A stretch of 25,792 nt of DNA from SIG587 sp045649505 (lineage in GTDB: Bacteria > Bacillota > Clostridia > Oscillospirales > Acutalibacteraceae): assembly GCA_045649505.1 (NCBI GenBank), contig JAZRQA010000052.1, forward strand, positions 1 to 25,792, written 5' to 3'. The notes under the pieces were generated by a model. The model saw nothing but the letters and a program-made list of their open reading frames with translations, ran no database searches and was not told the DNA's origin. The position numbers and the translations under genes were made by a program. Positions 7,305-15,236 of this stretch are shown here, piece by piece. Within the stretch, counting starts at the first letter, position 1, and each line of letters begins with the position of its first letter.

Positions 7305-8534
7305 TTAAATTTGTGTTGCGCAGCGCGCCGCAATCATTGCACTTGCCCAGCACCAGGTAAGATTGAAGCCGCCGCAATCCCCATCAATATCAAGCAGTTC
7401 GCCCACGGCAAAAAGGCCTTTATGCTTCTTTGACTGCATAGTTTCACAGTCAAAGCCTGAGGTATCAAGCCCCCCTGCTGTAACCTGAGAATTTACAAAG
7501 CCCGTTGTGCCCGTAACGGTGAAATCAAGCGCCTTTATTTTTGCGGCAATATCGGGCAATTCGGCAAAAATATCCGCCACGCTTGACGATAGCTCGACAC
7601 CGCACTGTTTAAGAATTGCCTGACCAACGCGCTTATTAAGCATTCCTGTCAGAAATTCCTCGCAGGTACGGCATTTGAGGCTTGCTGCACGGGATTTGAG
7701 TATTTTTATAAGCTGATTCTCACTATAATTTGGGGTTAAATCAAGGCGCACAGTAAGAGGTGAAACACCCTGTCCTGCAGGACGGGAAAGTTGCATTACA
7801 GCAGGCCCTGACAGACCGTAATCGGTAAAGAGTACCTCGCCAAAATCCTCGCCCAAAACTTTAGAGCCGTTAAGCAGATAAACGCGTGCATCTACCTTAA
7901 TGCCTTTAAGCTTTCTTGTTAGTGTATTATCGGTTTTAAGTTGAACGATACTCGGTGCTGTCTTTACGGTTTTATAGCCAAGATTTTGCATTATTTTAAG
8001 GCCCGAACCGTCACTTCCCACACGGTCTGAGCCCGAAAGCAGTCCTGTGGCAATAATAACACTGTGGGCATTTATAATATCTTGACCTGCCGTTATCTCA
8101 AACCCATTTGAAACCTGTGTCAGCGAAGTAACGGGGCACGAGCACCTTATATCCACACCCAAATCGTTGGCGGCAAAGCGCAGACAATCAACAACGCTGC
8201 CCGCCTGATAGGACATAGGGTATGCCTTTCCTGATGGCTCAAAGGTAATAAGTACCCCTATTTTTTCAAAAAAGTTTATTATTTCCTGCTTTGTTACGGT
8301 AGACAGAGCATATCGGCAAAAATCGACATTTTTACCGTGGTAACGGGAAACATCAATATTATTATTAAGAATATTACATTGACCGTTACCTGTTGTAATA
8401 AGCTTTTTGCCTACCCTATCCAGCTTTTCTAATATGATTATTTTTTTACTCGGTGCCAACTGCTTGGCGTAAACTGCCGCGCAAAGCCCCGCGGCACCGC
8501 CACCTATAATAGCAATATCAAAATTACTACTCAT
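7305..8534 (-). CDS. HI0933-family (COG2081) flavoprotein, NAD(P)/FAD-dependent oxidoreductase
   Basis: A 409-residue FAD protein. The N-terminal DIAIIGGGAAGLCAAVYA carries GGGAAG at 11-16. The family signature GKKLITTGNGQCN is at 42-54, and the C-terminal FAD-closing motif GELLDIDGDCGGFNLTWCWASA is near 378-399. The middle part is the HI0933 insert domain. BaiN of bile-acid-converting clostridia and YtfP/YhiN belong to the same superfamily, but such proteins are nearly universal in Firmicutes, so a bile-acid role is not supported. The start ATG has GAGGA 9 bases upstream. It is first of a two-gene operon with its own TTGACA-17-TAAAAT promoter. Confidence 0.9.
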   Translation of the reverse strand: MSSNFDIAIIGGGAAGLCAAVYAKQLAPSKKIIILEKLDRVGKKLITTGNGQCNILNNNIDVSRYHGKNVDFCRYALSTVTKQEIINFFEKIGVLITFEPSGKAYPMSYQAGSVVDCLRFAANDLGVDIRCSCPVTSLTQVSNGFEITAGQDIINAHSVIIATGLLSGSDRVGSDGSGLKIMQNLGYKTVKTAPSIVQLKTDNTLTRKLKGIKVDARVYLLNGSKVLGEDFGEVLFTDYGLSGPAVMQLSRPAGQGVSPLTVRLDLTPNYSENQLIKILKSRAASLKCRTCEEFLTGMLNKRVGQAILKQCGVELSSSVADIFAELPDIAAKIKALDFTVTGTTGFVNSQVTAGGLDTSGFDCETMQSKKHKGLFAVGELLDIDGDCGGFNLTWCWASAMIAARCATQI

Positions 8535-8570
8535 TTTTCATAATCCTCAAAACATAAATTTTATACATAG

Positions 8571-8599
8571 ATTTTAACACCGTAAAGGTACTTTGTCAA
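8571..8599 (-). promoter_or_regulatory. Sigma-A promoter of the flavoprotein operon
   Basis: Minus strand TTGACA (8594-8599), 17 bases, TAAAAT (8571-8576). It lies directly after the clpC terminator, marking a separate transcription unit. Confidence 0.75.
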
Positions 8600-8604
8600 T
8601 AAAT

Positions 8605-8633
8605 AAGGCAGCCGTGCTTTGCGCGGTTGCCTT
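8605..8633 (-). terminator. Terminator of the ctsR-mcsA-mcsB-clpC operon
   Basis: AAGGCAACCG and CGGCTGCCTT on the minus strand form a 10-bp stem with one A-C mismatch over a 9-base loop, followed by TATTTATT. It begins 11 bases after the clpC stop. Confidence 0.65.
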
Positions 8634-8644
8634 AAATCTAAGTG

Positions 8645-11098
8645 TTATCTTTTAGTAAAGCAGTATCCAGCCTCACTGTGGGTACACAGGATTTTATCCT
8701 GTTTTGAAATAGTACCGTCAAGTATTGCTTCGCTTAATTTGTCCTCAATTTCGCTTTGAATCGCGCGACGCAAAGGTCTTGCGCCGTAAATTGGGTCAAA
8801 GCCCTTATGGGCAATAGCTTTTGCAACATTATCGTCAAACTCGATATCCACCTGTATACCCTCAAGACGTTTCTTGAGCGTGCTGAGCATCTTTTGTGCA
8901 ATACATAATATATCATTTTCGGTAAGCTTTTTGAAAACGATAATATCGTCAATACGGTTTAAAAACTCGGGACGAAAAGCTTTTTTAAGCTCCTGCAAAA
9001 CGCTTTCTTTTATTTCGCTGTCACTGCCGCCGCTTTCGTTTTCAGTTGCAAAGCCGAAGGCAGTTTTCTTTTCGGTGATAAGACGGGCTCCGATATTAGA
9101 GGTCATAATTATAACTGCATTTTTAAAATCTACTGTGCGACCCTGAGAATCGGTTAAAATGCCATCCTCAAGAATTTGCAAAAGAATATTAAACACATCA
9201 GGGTGCGCCTTTTCTATTTCATCAAAAAGAATAACGCTGTAGGGGTTTCTTCGAACCTTTTCGGTCAGCTGACCGCCCTCCTCAAAGCCAACATAACCTG
9301 GAGGCGAGCCTACAAGACGGGAAACGGTATGCTTTTCCATATATTCGGACATATCAAACCTTAACATTGCATTTTCACTTGAGAACATCGCCTGTGCAAG
9401 GGCTTTGCAAAGCTCGGTTTTACCTACACCCGTAGGTCCTAAGAAGATAAACGAGCCAATCGGACGCTTAGGATCTTTGAGTCCTACGCGACTGCGTCTG
9501 ATAGCCTTGGAAACGGCGGTTACCGCCTCATCCTGACCTACAATTCTATCGTGAAGAACCTCCTCAAGGTTAAGGAGGCGCTCACTTTCCTCCTTTGTAA
9601 GCTGAGAAACGGGAACTCGAGTCCAGCCTGAAATTATTTCAGCAATACTTTCGGCAGTTACCTCACCGTTTGTATGGCTGTTTTTATCCTGCCATTTTGT
9701 TTTTATATTATCCCGTTGAGCTTTCAGCTCGCTCTCTTTATCGCGTAGCATTGCCGCCTTTTCAAAATCCTGTTCGTTTACAGCGGCGGTCTTCTCCTCC
9801 TCCACATTGGCAATTTCCTCATCAAGGCTTCGCAAATCATCAGGAGGCACAAGGTTATTAAGGCGAACGCGAGAGCCTGCCTCATCGATAAGGTCTATCG
9901 CCTTATCGGGTAAAAAGCGGTCGGTAATATATCGGGCAGAAAGCTTTACGGCGGCACTTAAAGCATCATCGGTAATACGTACCTTATGGTGCGCCTCGTA
10001 TTTATCTCTTAATCCCTTTAAAATCAGTAACGCATCATCTTCAGAAGGCTCATTTACGGTTACAGGCTGAAAACGACGTTCTAACGCGGCATCTTTTTCT
10101 ATATTTTTACGGTATTCTGCTAAGGTGGTGGCACCTATAACCTGTAAATCACCTCTGGCAAGGGAGGGTTTCAATATATTAGCCGCATCAGTCGAGCCTT
10201 CGGCAGAGCCTGCGCCCACGATGGTGTGTACCTCGTCAATAAAGAGAATTATATCATCGGCGCCTGTTACCTCGTCAATAACCGCCTTTATGCGTTCCTC
10301 AAAGTCGCCGCGGTATTTTGTTCCCGCAACCATACCTGTAAGGTCAAGTGTGATAACGCGTTTATTCAGCAGAATATCAGGCGCATCACCTGCGGCAATT
10401 TTTTGTGCAAGGCCTTCGGCTATAGCGGTTTTACCTACACCCGGCTCACCTATAAGGCAGGGGTTGTTTTTTGTGCGGCGACATAATATCTGAATTACCC
10501 TTTGTACCTCATCATTTCTGCCGATTACAGGATCAAGTTTGCCGTCCTTAGCGCGTGCGGTTAGGTCGAAACCAAATTTATCAAGGGTGGGGGTTTTGCC
10601 GTCCCCTGTAGATTTGGTTTCACCTCTGTTTGCACCCCGTGACTTTCCAATATCTCCCATTCCCGCGGCTTTTAGTGTATCCTGAGTAAGGGCAGCGGCA
10701 TCCACACCAAGCTCACTTAAAAAGCGTATGGCATAGTTATCGCCCTCACTTAGAATTCCTATAAGCAGATGTTCGGTACCCACAAGCTGTTTGCCTGTTC
10801 CCTTGCAGGTGCTTACCGCAAACTCCATTATACGCTTAGATCTGGGGGTAAAGTATTCGGGTGCAAGCTCGGTTTTATTTCCGCTACCTATTTTTTCGCG
10901 CATAAGCTCCTCAAGCTCAAGCGCATCAGCGCCGTATTTTGCAAGCACGGTGCCCGCAACGCCGCTGCCCTCCTTTAAAAGTCCAAGCAGCAAATGCTCA
11001 CTTCCTATATAGGTGTGACCCATATTTTCGGCACTGCTTATTGCAAGATTAAGCGCATCATTAGCTTTTTGTGTAAAATTTTTAAAATTATATTTCAA
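8645..11098 (-). CDS. clpC: AAA+ unfoldase ClpC
   Basis: A hexameric HSP100 chaperone that unfolds substrates, including arginine-phosphorylated proteins, and feeds them to ClpP. Two Clp-N repeats (about 1-145) precede AAA-1 with Walker A GEPGVGKTA (217-225). A coiled M domain with UVR-like EQDFEKAAMLRDKE follows, then AAA-2 with GPTGVGKTE and the pore segment PPGYVGFEEGG. A ClpP-docking FGF tripeptide in KTAFGFATE takes the place of the usual VGF/IGF. At 817 residues it has family length. The start is TTG at 11096-11098, with GGAG 8 bases upstream; no closer ATG exists. It is last in the operon, 5 bases after mcsB. clpP is not in this window. CtsR should control expression. Confidence 0.97.
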   Translation of the reverse strand: MKYNFKNFTQKANDALNLAISSAENMGHTYIGSEHLLLGLLKEGSGVAGTVLAKYGADALELEELMREKIGSGNKTELAPEYFTPRSKRIMEFAVSTCKGTGKQLVGTEHLLIGILSEGDNYAIRFLSELGVDAAALTQDTLKAAGMGDIGKSRGANRGETKSTGDGKTPTLDKFGFDLTARAKDGKLDPVIGRNDEVQRVIQILCRRTKNNPCLIGEPGVGKTAIAEGLAQKIAAGDAPDILLNKRVITLDLTGMVAGTKYRGDFEERIKAVIDEVTGADDIILFIDEVHTIVGAGSAEGSTDAANILKPSLARGDLQVIGATTLAEYRKNIEKDAALERRFQPVTVNEPSEDDALLILKGLRDKYEAHHKVRITDDALSAAVKLSARYITDRFLPDKAIDLIDEAGSRVRLNNLVPPDDLRSLDEEIANVEEEKTAAVNEQDFEKAAMLRDKESELKAQRDNIKTKWQDKNSHTNGEVTAESIAEIISGWTRVPVSQLTKEESERLLNLEEVLHDRIVGQDEAVTAVSKAIRRSRVGLKDPKRPIGSFIFLGPTGVGKTELCKALAQAMFSSENAMLRFDMSEYMEKHTVSRLVGSPPGYVGFEEGGQLTEKVRRNPYSVILFDEIEKAHPDVFNILLQILEDGILTDSQGRTVDFKNAVIIMTSNIGARLITEKKTAFGFATENESGGSDSEIKESVLQELKKAFRPEFLNRIDDIIVFKKLTENDILCIAQKMLSTLKKRLEGIQVDIEFDDNVAKAIAHKGFDPIYGARPLRRAIQSEIEDKLSEAILDGTISKQDKILCTHSEAGYCFTKR

Positions 11099-11103
11099 TC
11101 AAA

Positions 11104-12114
11104 TCACTCCAACATTTTTCTTACCGTTTCAGCGCGTTTAATATCCCTTTCGTCGGGTGTCATGGTGCCGAAACGGCGCATAAGCATAAATGGCTGACCC
11201 TGTATTAAAATCTGCAAAGGGAGGTCGGCATCAATATCAAGTATGCCCATACTCTGCCCCAATTTAATCCTTGAAACCAAAGTTAGCATTTCCTCACTTG
11301 ATAAAATGCGCTGATGTTTAAGGGTAGCATAGGCGCGCCAGACGATGTCCTCAAGACGGATTTTATCGAAGTCCCGGCGTCGCTCGCGTTCTTTCTCGAC
11401 TATCTGCATAGCAATAACTTTTAAATTATCAAGGGCTGTTTTTTCATCAATCCCCAAGGTTATTTGATTAGATATCTGATACATAGATGCCTTTGCCTTG
11501 CTGCCCTCACCGTAAATGCCCCTAACCGTAAAGCCTATTTTACGTATATAATCGGACAGCGAGGCAACCTCTTTATAGCTTTCAAGAATAGGCAGGTGAA
11601 GCATCACACTGGCTCTGAGCCCTGTGCCCAGATTTGTTGGGCAGGAGGTGATATAACCGAGCCGCTCATCAAAAGCAAAATTCAAATCTACATCAAGCAG
11701 CCTTTCAAGCTCGCAGGCAGTATTATATGCGCTCTCAAGCTCCATACCGCCCATAATCACCTGAATGCGTAGGTGGTCCTCTTCGCCAATCATAACGCAT
11801 ATCGTCTCATCGTTATTGAGAAGTATTGCACGGTCTTTAATATCAGCAGCAAACTCAGGACTTATTATGTGGCGTTCGACCATTGCCTTGATTTCGTGGT
11901 CGGGCACTGTATCCATTTCGATATATTTAAGCTGTGATGTGACAGGTGTATTGCATTTATCCACTGCCTGTTTAACCCTAAGGTTAAGCTGTTGCCTTTG
12001 CTCGGCGGTCATACGGGCAGGAAAAGGAATTCCGCTTAAATTTCGGGCAAGACGGATACGGGTGCTTATAACAACATCGTTCTCGTTTTTTGATGACATA
12101 TACCAGTTACTCAT
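11104..12114 (-). CDS. mcsB: Protein-arginine kinase McsB
   Basis: This kinase phosphorylates arginine side chains, marking proteins for ClpCP and inactivating CtsR. It has the phosphagen-kinase fold. VISTRIRLARNL (15-26) begins the nucleotide-binding part, and CPTNLGTGLRASV carries the conserved active-site Cys. The C-terminal RDIKRA (323-328) matches the RDxxRA phosphoarginine-sensing motif described for bacterial McsB. Length is 336 residues, slightly short of Bacillus McsB but complete. Its start overlaps the end of mcsA by 8 bases and clpC follows after 5. The activator McsA is encoded just before it, as in Bacillus. Confidence 0.96.
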   Translation of the reverse strand: MSNWYMSSKNENDVVISTRIRLARNLSGIPFPARMTAEQRQQLNLRVKQAVDKCNTPVTSQLKYIEMDTVPDHEIKAMVERHIISPEFAADIKDRAILLNNDETICVMIGEEDHLRIQVIMGGMELESAYNTACELERLLDVDLNFAFDERLGYITSCPTNLGTGLRASVMLHLPILESYKEVASLSDYIRKIGFTVRGIYGEGSKAKASMYQISNQITLGIDEKTALDNLKVIAMQIVEKERERRRDFDKIRLEDIVWRAYATLKHQRILSSEEMLTLVSRIKLGQSMGILDIDADLPLQILIQGQPFMLMRRFGTMTPDERDIKRAETVRKMLE

Positions 12115-12595
12115 TTTCCTTACCCTCCAGTTCCTTTATTTCGTCACGCACCTTTGCCGCTTCTTCAAACTTCTCGGTCTTTACAAGCTCGGAAAGCTTT
12201 GCGCGCAGGTCACCTATCTTATCCTCTCGTTTTACAACAAGGGGGGTACGGTTGGGGTGGTTTCCCATATGCTTTGTACTGCCGTGAACCCTTTTAAGAT
12301 AGGGCAAAAGTTCATCATAAAATGTATTGTAGCAGTTGGCGCAGCCAGCTTTACCTGTTTCTGCAATATCGGAAAAGGTACAACCGCAAATCTCACAACG
12401 AGTAGTATCGGAAAGCTTGGTTTTGGTTATTGTATCACCAAACATAGATATAAGCATATCCGCTAAGCTCGTTTTTGCTGAGTAGCCACTTGAGGCGGCA
12501 CAGTAGCCGCAAAGATTTTTTTCAAAAACCTCACCGTTTATAACGGTATGGATATGGGTTGTAGCGGGATTCTTACCACAGTTTTCACACATCAT
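12107..12595 (-). CDS. mcsA: McsA, zinc-binding activator of McsB
   Basis: A 162-residue adaptor that activates McsB and takes part in CtsR release. Four Cys pairs fit zinc binding: C3-x2-C6, C29-x2-C32, C67-x2-C70 (with C72) and C85-x2-C88. The C-terminal UVR/coiled segment (about 125-160, with EKFEEAAKVRDEIKELEG) resembles the M domain of ClpC. The first of two adjacent ATGs was chosen: AAAGGAG is 10 bases upstream and just follows the ctsR stop. The gene runs 8 bases into mcsB, implying coupled translation and a fixed McsA:McsB ratio. Confidence 0.95.
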   Translation of the reverse strand: MMCENCGKNPATTHIHTVINGEVFEKNLCGYCAASSGYSAKTSLADMLISMFGDTITKTKLSDTTRCEICGCTFSDIAETGKAGCANCYNTFYDELLPYLKRVHGSTKHMGNHPNRTPLVVKREDKIGDLRAKLSELVKTEKFEEAAKVRDEIKELEGKENE

Positions 12596-12611
12596 AGTTA
12601 ATACACTCCTT

Positions 12612-13064
12612 TTATATTTGGGTTAATAGCAGCTGCTTTAAAAGTGCCGCACGAAGGTATTCGCGGTATTCAACAGGGACCTGCTGCATCACGGTTCCTG
12701 AAAGAGCGGCAGCTATCATATTTGCAGCGGTTTCATTTATAAGCGAGGTCTGCAAACAATTTTCTATTACTATTCTTGCCGCCATCGGGTCAATTCTTTC
12801 CCCTATGGAATTTATAATGTGCATAAGTGCCGAAGAATGACTTAAACTTACTCGGGTTATGCGGATATATCCGCCGCCTCCTCTACGGCTCTCTATTAAA
12901 TACCCGTGCTCAGGGGTAAAGCGAGAGGACAGCACGTAGTTTATCTGACTTGGAGCGCAGCCCACAAGAGCCGCTAGCTCATTACGCTGAATCTCAGCTA
13001 TATTTTCCTGTGATTCATTAAGCATTTGAATTATTTTTTCGGTTATGAGATCACTCATTCTCAT
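12612..13064 (-). CDS. ctsR: CtsR, repressor of class III stress genes
   Basis: A dimeric winged-helix repressor that binds tandem heptads at clp promoters and is inactivated by heat and McsB. The N-terminal helix-turn-helix (about 5-50, containing CAPSQINYVLSSRFTPEHGY) is followed by the glycine-rich wing RRGGGGYIRI (60-69), which enters the minor groove. Its Arg is the residue phosphorylated in the Geobacillus protein. The C-terminal dimer domain is complete; 150 residues is normal. ATG 13064 has AAAGGGG 9 bases upstream. It is first in the operon, with two CtsR-type operators around its own promoter, so autoregulation is expected. Confidence 0.96.
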   Translation of the reverse strand: MRMSDLITEKIIQMLNESQENIAEIQRNELAALVGCAPSQINYVLSSRFTPEHGYLIESRRGGGGYIRITRVSLSHSSALMHIINSIGERIDPMAARIVIENCLQTSLINETAANMIAAALSGTVMQQVPVEYREYLRAALLKQLLLTQI

Positions 13065-13080
13065 ATTTAATTTCCCCTTT

Positions 13081-13097
13081 TTTGACTTTTACTGACC
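13081..13097 (-). promoter_or_regulatory. CtsR operator 2 (downstream of -10)
   Basis: Minus strand heptads GGTCAGT and AGTCAAA separated by AAA fit the CtsR consensus RGTCAAA-NAN-RGTCAAA; only the last two bases of the first heptad differ. It spans about +1 to +20 of the transcript, so CtsR there would block promoter clearance. Confidence 0.82.
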
Positions 13098-13100
13098 TTT

Positions 13101-13129
13101 ATTATAATGGCAAAGTCAGGGAAAGTCAA
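13101..13129 (-). promoter_or_regulatory. Sigma-A promoter of ctsR-mcsA-mcsB-clpC
   Basis: Minus strand TTGACT (13124-13129), 17 bases, TATAAT (13101-13106). The -35 is part of CtsR operator 1 and the -10 lies in the gap between the two operators. Confidence 0.85.
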
Positions 13130-13130
13130 A
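13114..13130 (+). promoter_or_regulatory. CtsR operator 1 (over the -35)
   Basis: Plus strand heptads AGTCAGG and AGTCAAA separated by GAA match the tandem-heptad consensus, again with divergence only at the end of the first heptad. It overlaps the -35 and is inverted relative to operator 2. Confidence 0.82.
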
Positions 13131-13307
13131 TTTGTGATTTTTGCCGTTTTGCATTGAAAATTCAGTTTATAGGCGTATTTCCTCTTATTTTCTTTTTATT
13201 TTTTATTTTTTCTTTGTTTTTCTTGTGTGTGAAAAAAGCAAATCAAGTAACACACTGCTGTTAGATTACATAGTATGTGATGAAAAAGGAAAAAGGAGGT
13301 TAGCCTT

Positions 13308-13433
13308 ATGTGTAACGGTTTCGGTAATAACTGCACCTGGATCATCATCCTTATACTCATCCTCTTCTGCTGCGGCGGTAACAACGGTTGCGGCTGTGCT
13401 GATGTTAGCAACAACGGCTGCGGCTGCTGCTAA
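13308..13433 (+). CDS. 41-residue Cys/Gly-rich hydrophobic peptide
   Basis: This small gene has a very strong AGGAGG 8 bases before its ATG and a perfect terminator after it, so it is almost certainly expressed. The peptide starts MCNGFGNNCTW, continues with a nine-residue aliphatic stretch IIILILILF (12-20), and ends in a Cys/Gly/Asn-rich tail. Nine Cys are present (positions 2, 9, 21, 22, 28, 30, 38, 40 and 41), 22 percent of residues. Similar peptides in clostridial genomes are sometimes labelled chorion-like high-cysteine proteins; no function is known to me. Possible roles are a spore-coat or crust component, a membrane-anchored metal binder or a secreted disulfide peptide. A weak mother-cell-type sigma K/E match (AC at 13250, CATA at 13269) is only suggestive. 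Confidence 0.85.
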   Translation: MCNGFGNNCTWIIILILILFCCGGNNGCGCADVSNNGCGCC

Positions 13434-13453
13434 TCAACACTAAAAGCAAAAAA

Positions 13454-13476
13454 CGGTTGTCTTTCTAAGACAACCG
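13454..13476. terminator. Shared bidirectional terminator, peptide gene and VanZ-like gene
   Basis: CGGTTGTCTT (13454-13463) pairs perfectly with AAGACAACCG (13467-13476) over a 3-base loop. Six T follow on the plus strand (13478-13483) and six on the minus strand (13448-13453). The stop codon of the VanZ-like gene (13465-13467) lies inside the hairpin, so its last codons form one arm. Confidence 0.9.
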
Positions 13477-13962
13477 CTTTTTTATTTCTTTCTTTTTTAT
13501 CACAAACAAAATAAGGGCTAAAATTAAAAGACCCGTAAGGGTACCTCCAAAATCAATAAGGACATCGGTTAAAGCCCCTACCCTACCGGGTACATAAAGC
13601 TGATGAATTTCATCGCTTATTGCATATAATAGTGCAATTACAGCTGATAGAGCATACCTTAACACCTTTTTGATTTTTTCAAGCGTTAATGTGAAAATAC
13701 TTGCTGTAATACCTAGAACAAGATATATGCTAAAATGGGCACCCTTGCGCACAATAAGCTGATAGGAAGCAATTATTTGTGACTGCTGCAAGACGCTAAG
13801 CTCAGTAAATCTTGGGGTAATAAGTTTTGCAAAAAAAGCTATAAAGCTACCGCTTGTGTTTGCAGATATTTTAGCATTTTGCGCTGACATAAAAAATATA
13901 AACATCATTACGCAAACCGTAAGAAAAATACCTATGACGCGCTGTATTTTAATATTTTTCAT
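13465..13962 (-). CDS. VanZ-like family membrane protein
   Basis: A 165-residue protein with four hydrophobic helices: about 9-26, 72-90, 100-113 and 134-155. The conserved VanZ-family block is present as RKGAHFSIYLVLG, then AISDEIHQLYVPGRVGALTDVLIDFGGTLTG. The founding member, VanZ, gives low-level teicoplanin resistance. Chromosomal homologues are widespread and of unknown role, so resistance should not be assumed; no other van gene is nearby. GGGG about 9 bases before the ATG is the likely RBS. The M23-gene terminator (13994-14017) lies only 31 bases upstream and leaves little room for a promoter, so expression may depend on read-through from the ftsEX operon. Confidence 0.88.
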   Translation of the reverse strand: MKNIKIQRVIGIFLTVCVMMFIFFMSAQNAKISANTSGSFIAFFAKLITPRFTELSVLQQSQIIASYQLIVRKGAHFSIYLVLGITASIFTLTLEKIKKVLRYALSAVIALLYAISDEIHQLYVPGRVGALTDVLIDFGGTLTGLLILALILFVIKKKEIKKRLS

Positions 13963-13993
13963 TTATATTTTCCCCTTAAAGACAATGAATAAA

Positions 13994-14017
13994 AAGGCAG
14001 GGTATTTTCCCTGCCTT
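13994..14017 (-). terminator. Terminator of the ftsE-ftsX-M23 operon
   Basis: Minus strand AAGGCAGGG and CCCTGCCTT form a perfect 9-bp stem over AAAATA, then TTTATT. It starts 4 bases after the stop of the M23 peptidase gene. Confidence 0.88.
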
Positions 14018-14021
14018 AAAT

Positions 14022-15218
14022 TTACTTTGCGCTGGTGCCTACATATCTTTCGGGGTCGACACGACTGCCGTTAAGATATACTTCATAATGCAAATGGGGT
14101 CCTGTAGAACTGCCCGTAGAGCCAACATAGCCTATTACCTGACCCTTTTTTACCTTTTGTCCAACACCCACCGCCACACGGGACATATGGGCATAAAGGG
14201 TTTTGTAGGTACTGCCATTGGAGCCACGGCCGTGGTCTATCATAACATATCTTCCCCAACCGCCACCGCAACTATCACCATAGACACTGTAATGGTTGCA
14301 GTAGTTGGAAATATCTTGAACTGTACCGTCTGCCGATGCAACTATTTTCGCACCGTAGATACCCGATCCTGTTATATCAATACCGCTATGGTGTTTTGAC
14401 CAACGTGGACCAAAGCCCGAAATTATCCAGTAAAAGCCGGGTACAGGCCATTTAAATGAACTGCCGTCATAACTTCCTGAGCTACCCGAATTCTGCTGAG
14501 CGATCTGAAGTATATAGTTATCCATCTGCTGTTCAATTTTCTTCTGATCGGCAGCAAGAGAATTTTTATCGGAATTTATACCGTTTATAACACCCTGCAC
14601 CTCTGCAGCCTGCTTTTCAAGCTCTCTCTGCTTTGCGTCGAGGTCTTTTTTTATGGCATTTTGTTCTGATATACGTTTCTGGTTTTTTTCTATTTCGGAC
14701 CGAATTTCGGTAATTGTAGCAACAATATCGTCAATAAGCTTTTTATCTCTTGCAGAAACATCCTTTGTAAGCTCAGAAAGCGCTAGAAAATCCGAAAAGT
14801 TTTCGGCACCTAAAAGAATTTGAACATTACTTCCTGTATTGCTCATATAAATTGCTCGGATGCGTTTTTTGAACTGAGTCTTGCTCTGTTCTATTTCCTT
14901 ATTCTTTTGTTCAATAATACGCTCACTCTCGGCAATTTCAGCCTCAACCGTGTTAATTCGGTCTATGCAAACATTTATCTGCTGCTGCAAATTTGCTATT
15001 TGTTTATCAAGAGCATTTTTTATCTTTTGCTGATCTTCCTGCTGGCTTTTAAGCCTGTTTATTTCCCTTTGAATCTCTTTAGATTCAGCGTCAAGTCGGT
15101 TTATCTCACTCTGCATCTGACTAACACTGAGCTCAGCAGATGCCGAGAGCGGTGTAGATATTATAATACAAACACATATTAGCGCCGCAATAACCCGCCG
15201 TAATGCTTTAAAATTCAT
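14022..15218 (-). CDS. Secreted coiled-coil M23 (LytM) peptidase, EnvC/PcsB-like cell-wall hydrolase
   Basis: A 398-residue exported protein. The signal peptide has a basic start, the hydrophobic stretch IAALICVCIII and a likely cut after ASA (28). Long coiled coils follow (about 30-120 and 150-240), then a Ser/Gly linker and a LytM endopeptidase domain. Zinc ligands are His277 and Asp281 (HSGID) and His377 in GPHLHYE (His375 is the catalytic partner), so the domain should be active. A roughly 12-residue insert with Cys307 and Cys317 precedes the WGRYVMIDHG strand. Position after ftsX by 18 bases strongly suggests that it is the hydrolase gated by FtsEX, as EnvC and PcsB are. GGAG 5 bases before the ATG fixes the start. 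Confidence 0.93.
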   Translation of the reverse strand: MNFKALRRVIAALICVCIIISTPLSASAELSVSQMQSEINRLDAESKEIQREINRLKSQQEDQQKIKNALDKQIANLQQQINVCIDRINTVEAEIAESERIIEQKNKEIEQSKTQFKKRIRAIYMSNTGSNVQILLGAENFSDFLALSELTKDVSARDKKLIDDIVATITEIRSEIEKNQKRISEQNAIKKDLDAKQRELEKQAAEVQGVINGINSDKNSLAADQKKIEQQMDNYILQIAQQNSGSSGSYDGSSFKWPVPGFYWIISGFGPRWSKHHSGIDITGSGIYGAKIVASADGTVQDISNYCNHYSVYGDSCGGGWGRYVMIDHGRGSNGSTYKTLYAHMSRVAVGVGQKVKKGQVIGYVGSTGSSTGPHLHYEVYLNGSRVDPERYVGTSAK

Positions 15219-15236
15219 AAATACTCCTTTTTGGAT

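Noticed and set aside
7305..8534. Bile-acid BaiN function for the HI0933-type flavoprotein
   Set aside because: The family is nearly universal in Firmicutes and no other bai gene is nearby.
11765..12466. Plus-strand open frame (233 codons) across mcsB and mcsA
   Set aside because: It is a shadow of two well-supported genes and lacks an RBS and family resemblance.
13179..13230. Long T-rich tract as terminator, phase-variable repeat or origin element
   Set aside because: It has no stable stem before it and no regular repeat unit; it appears to be plain AT-rich spacer between divergent units.
13465..13962. Glycopeptide resistance from the VanZ-like gene
   Set aside because: There is no vanHAX or other van gene nearby, and chromosomal VanZ-like proteins are common without resistance.
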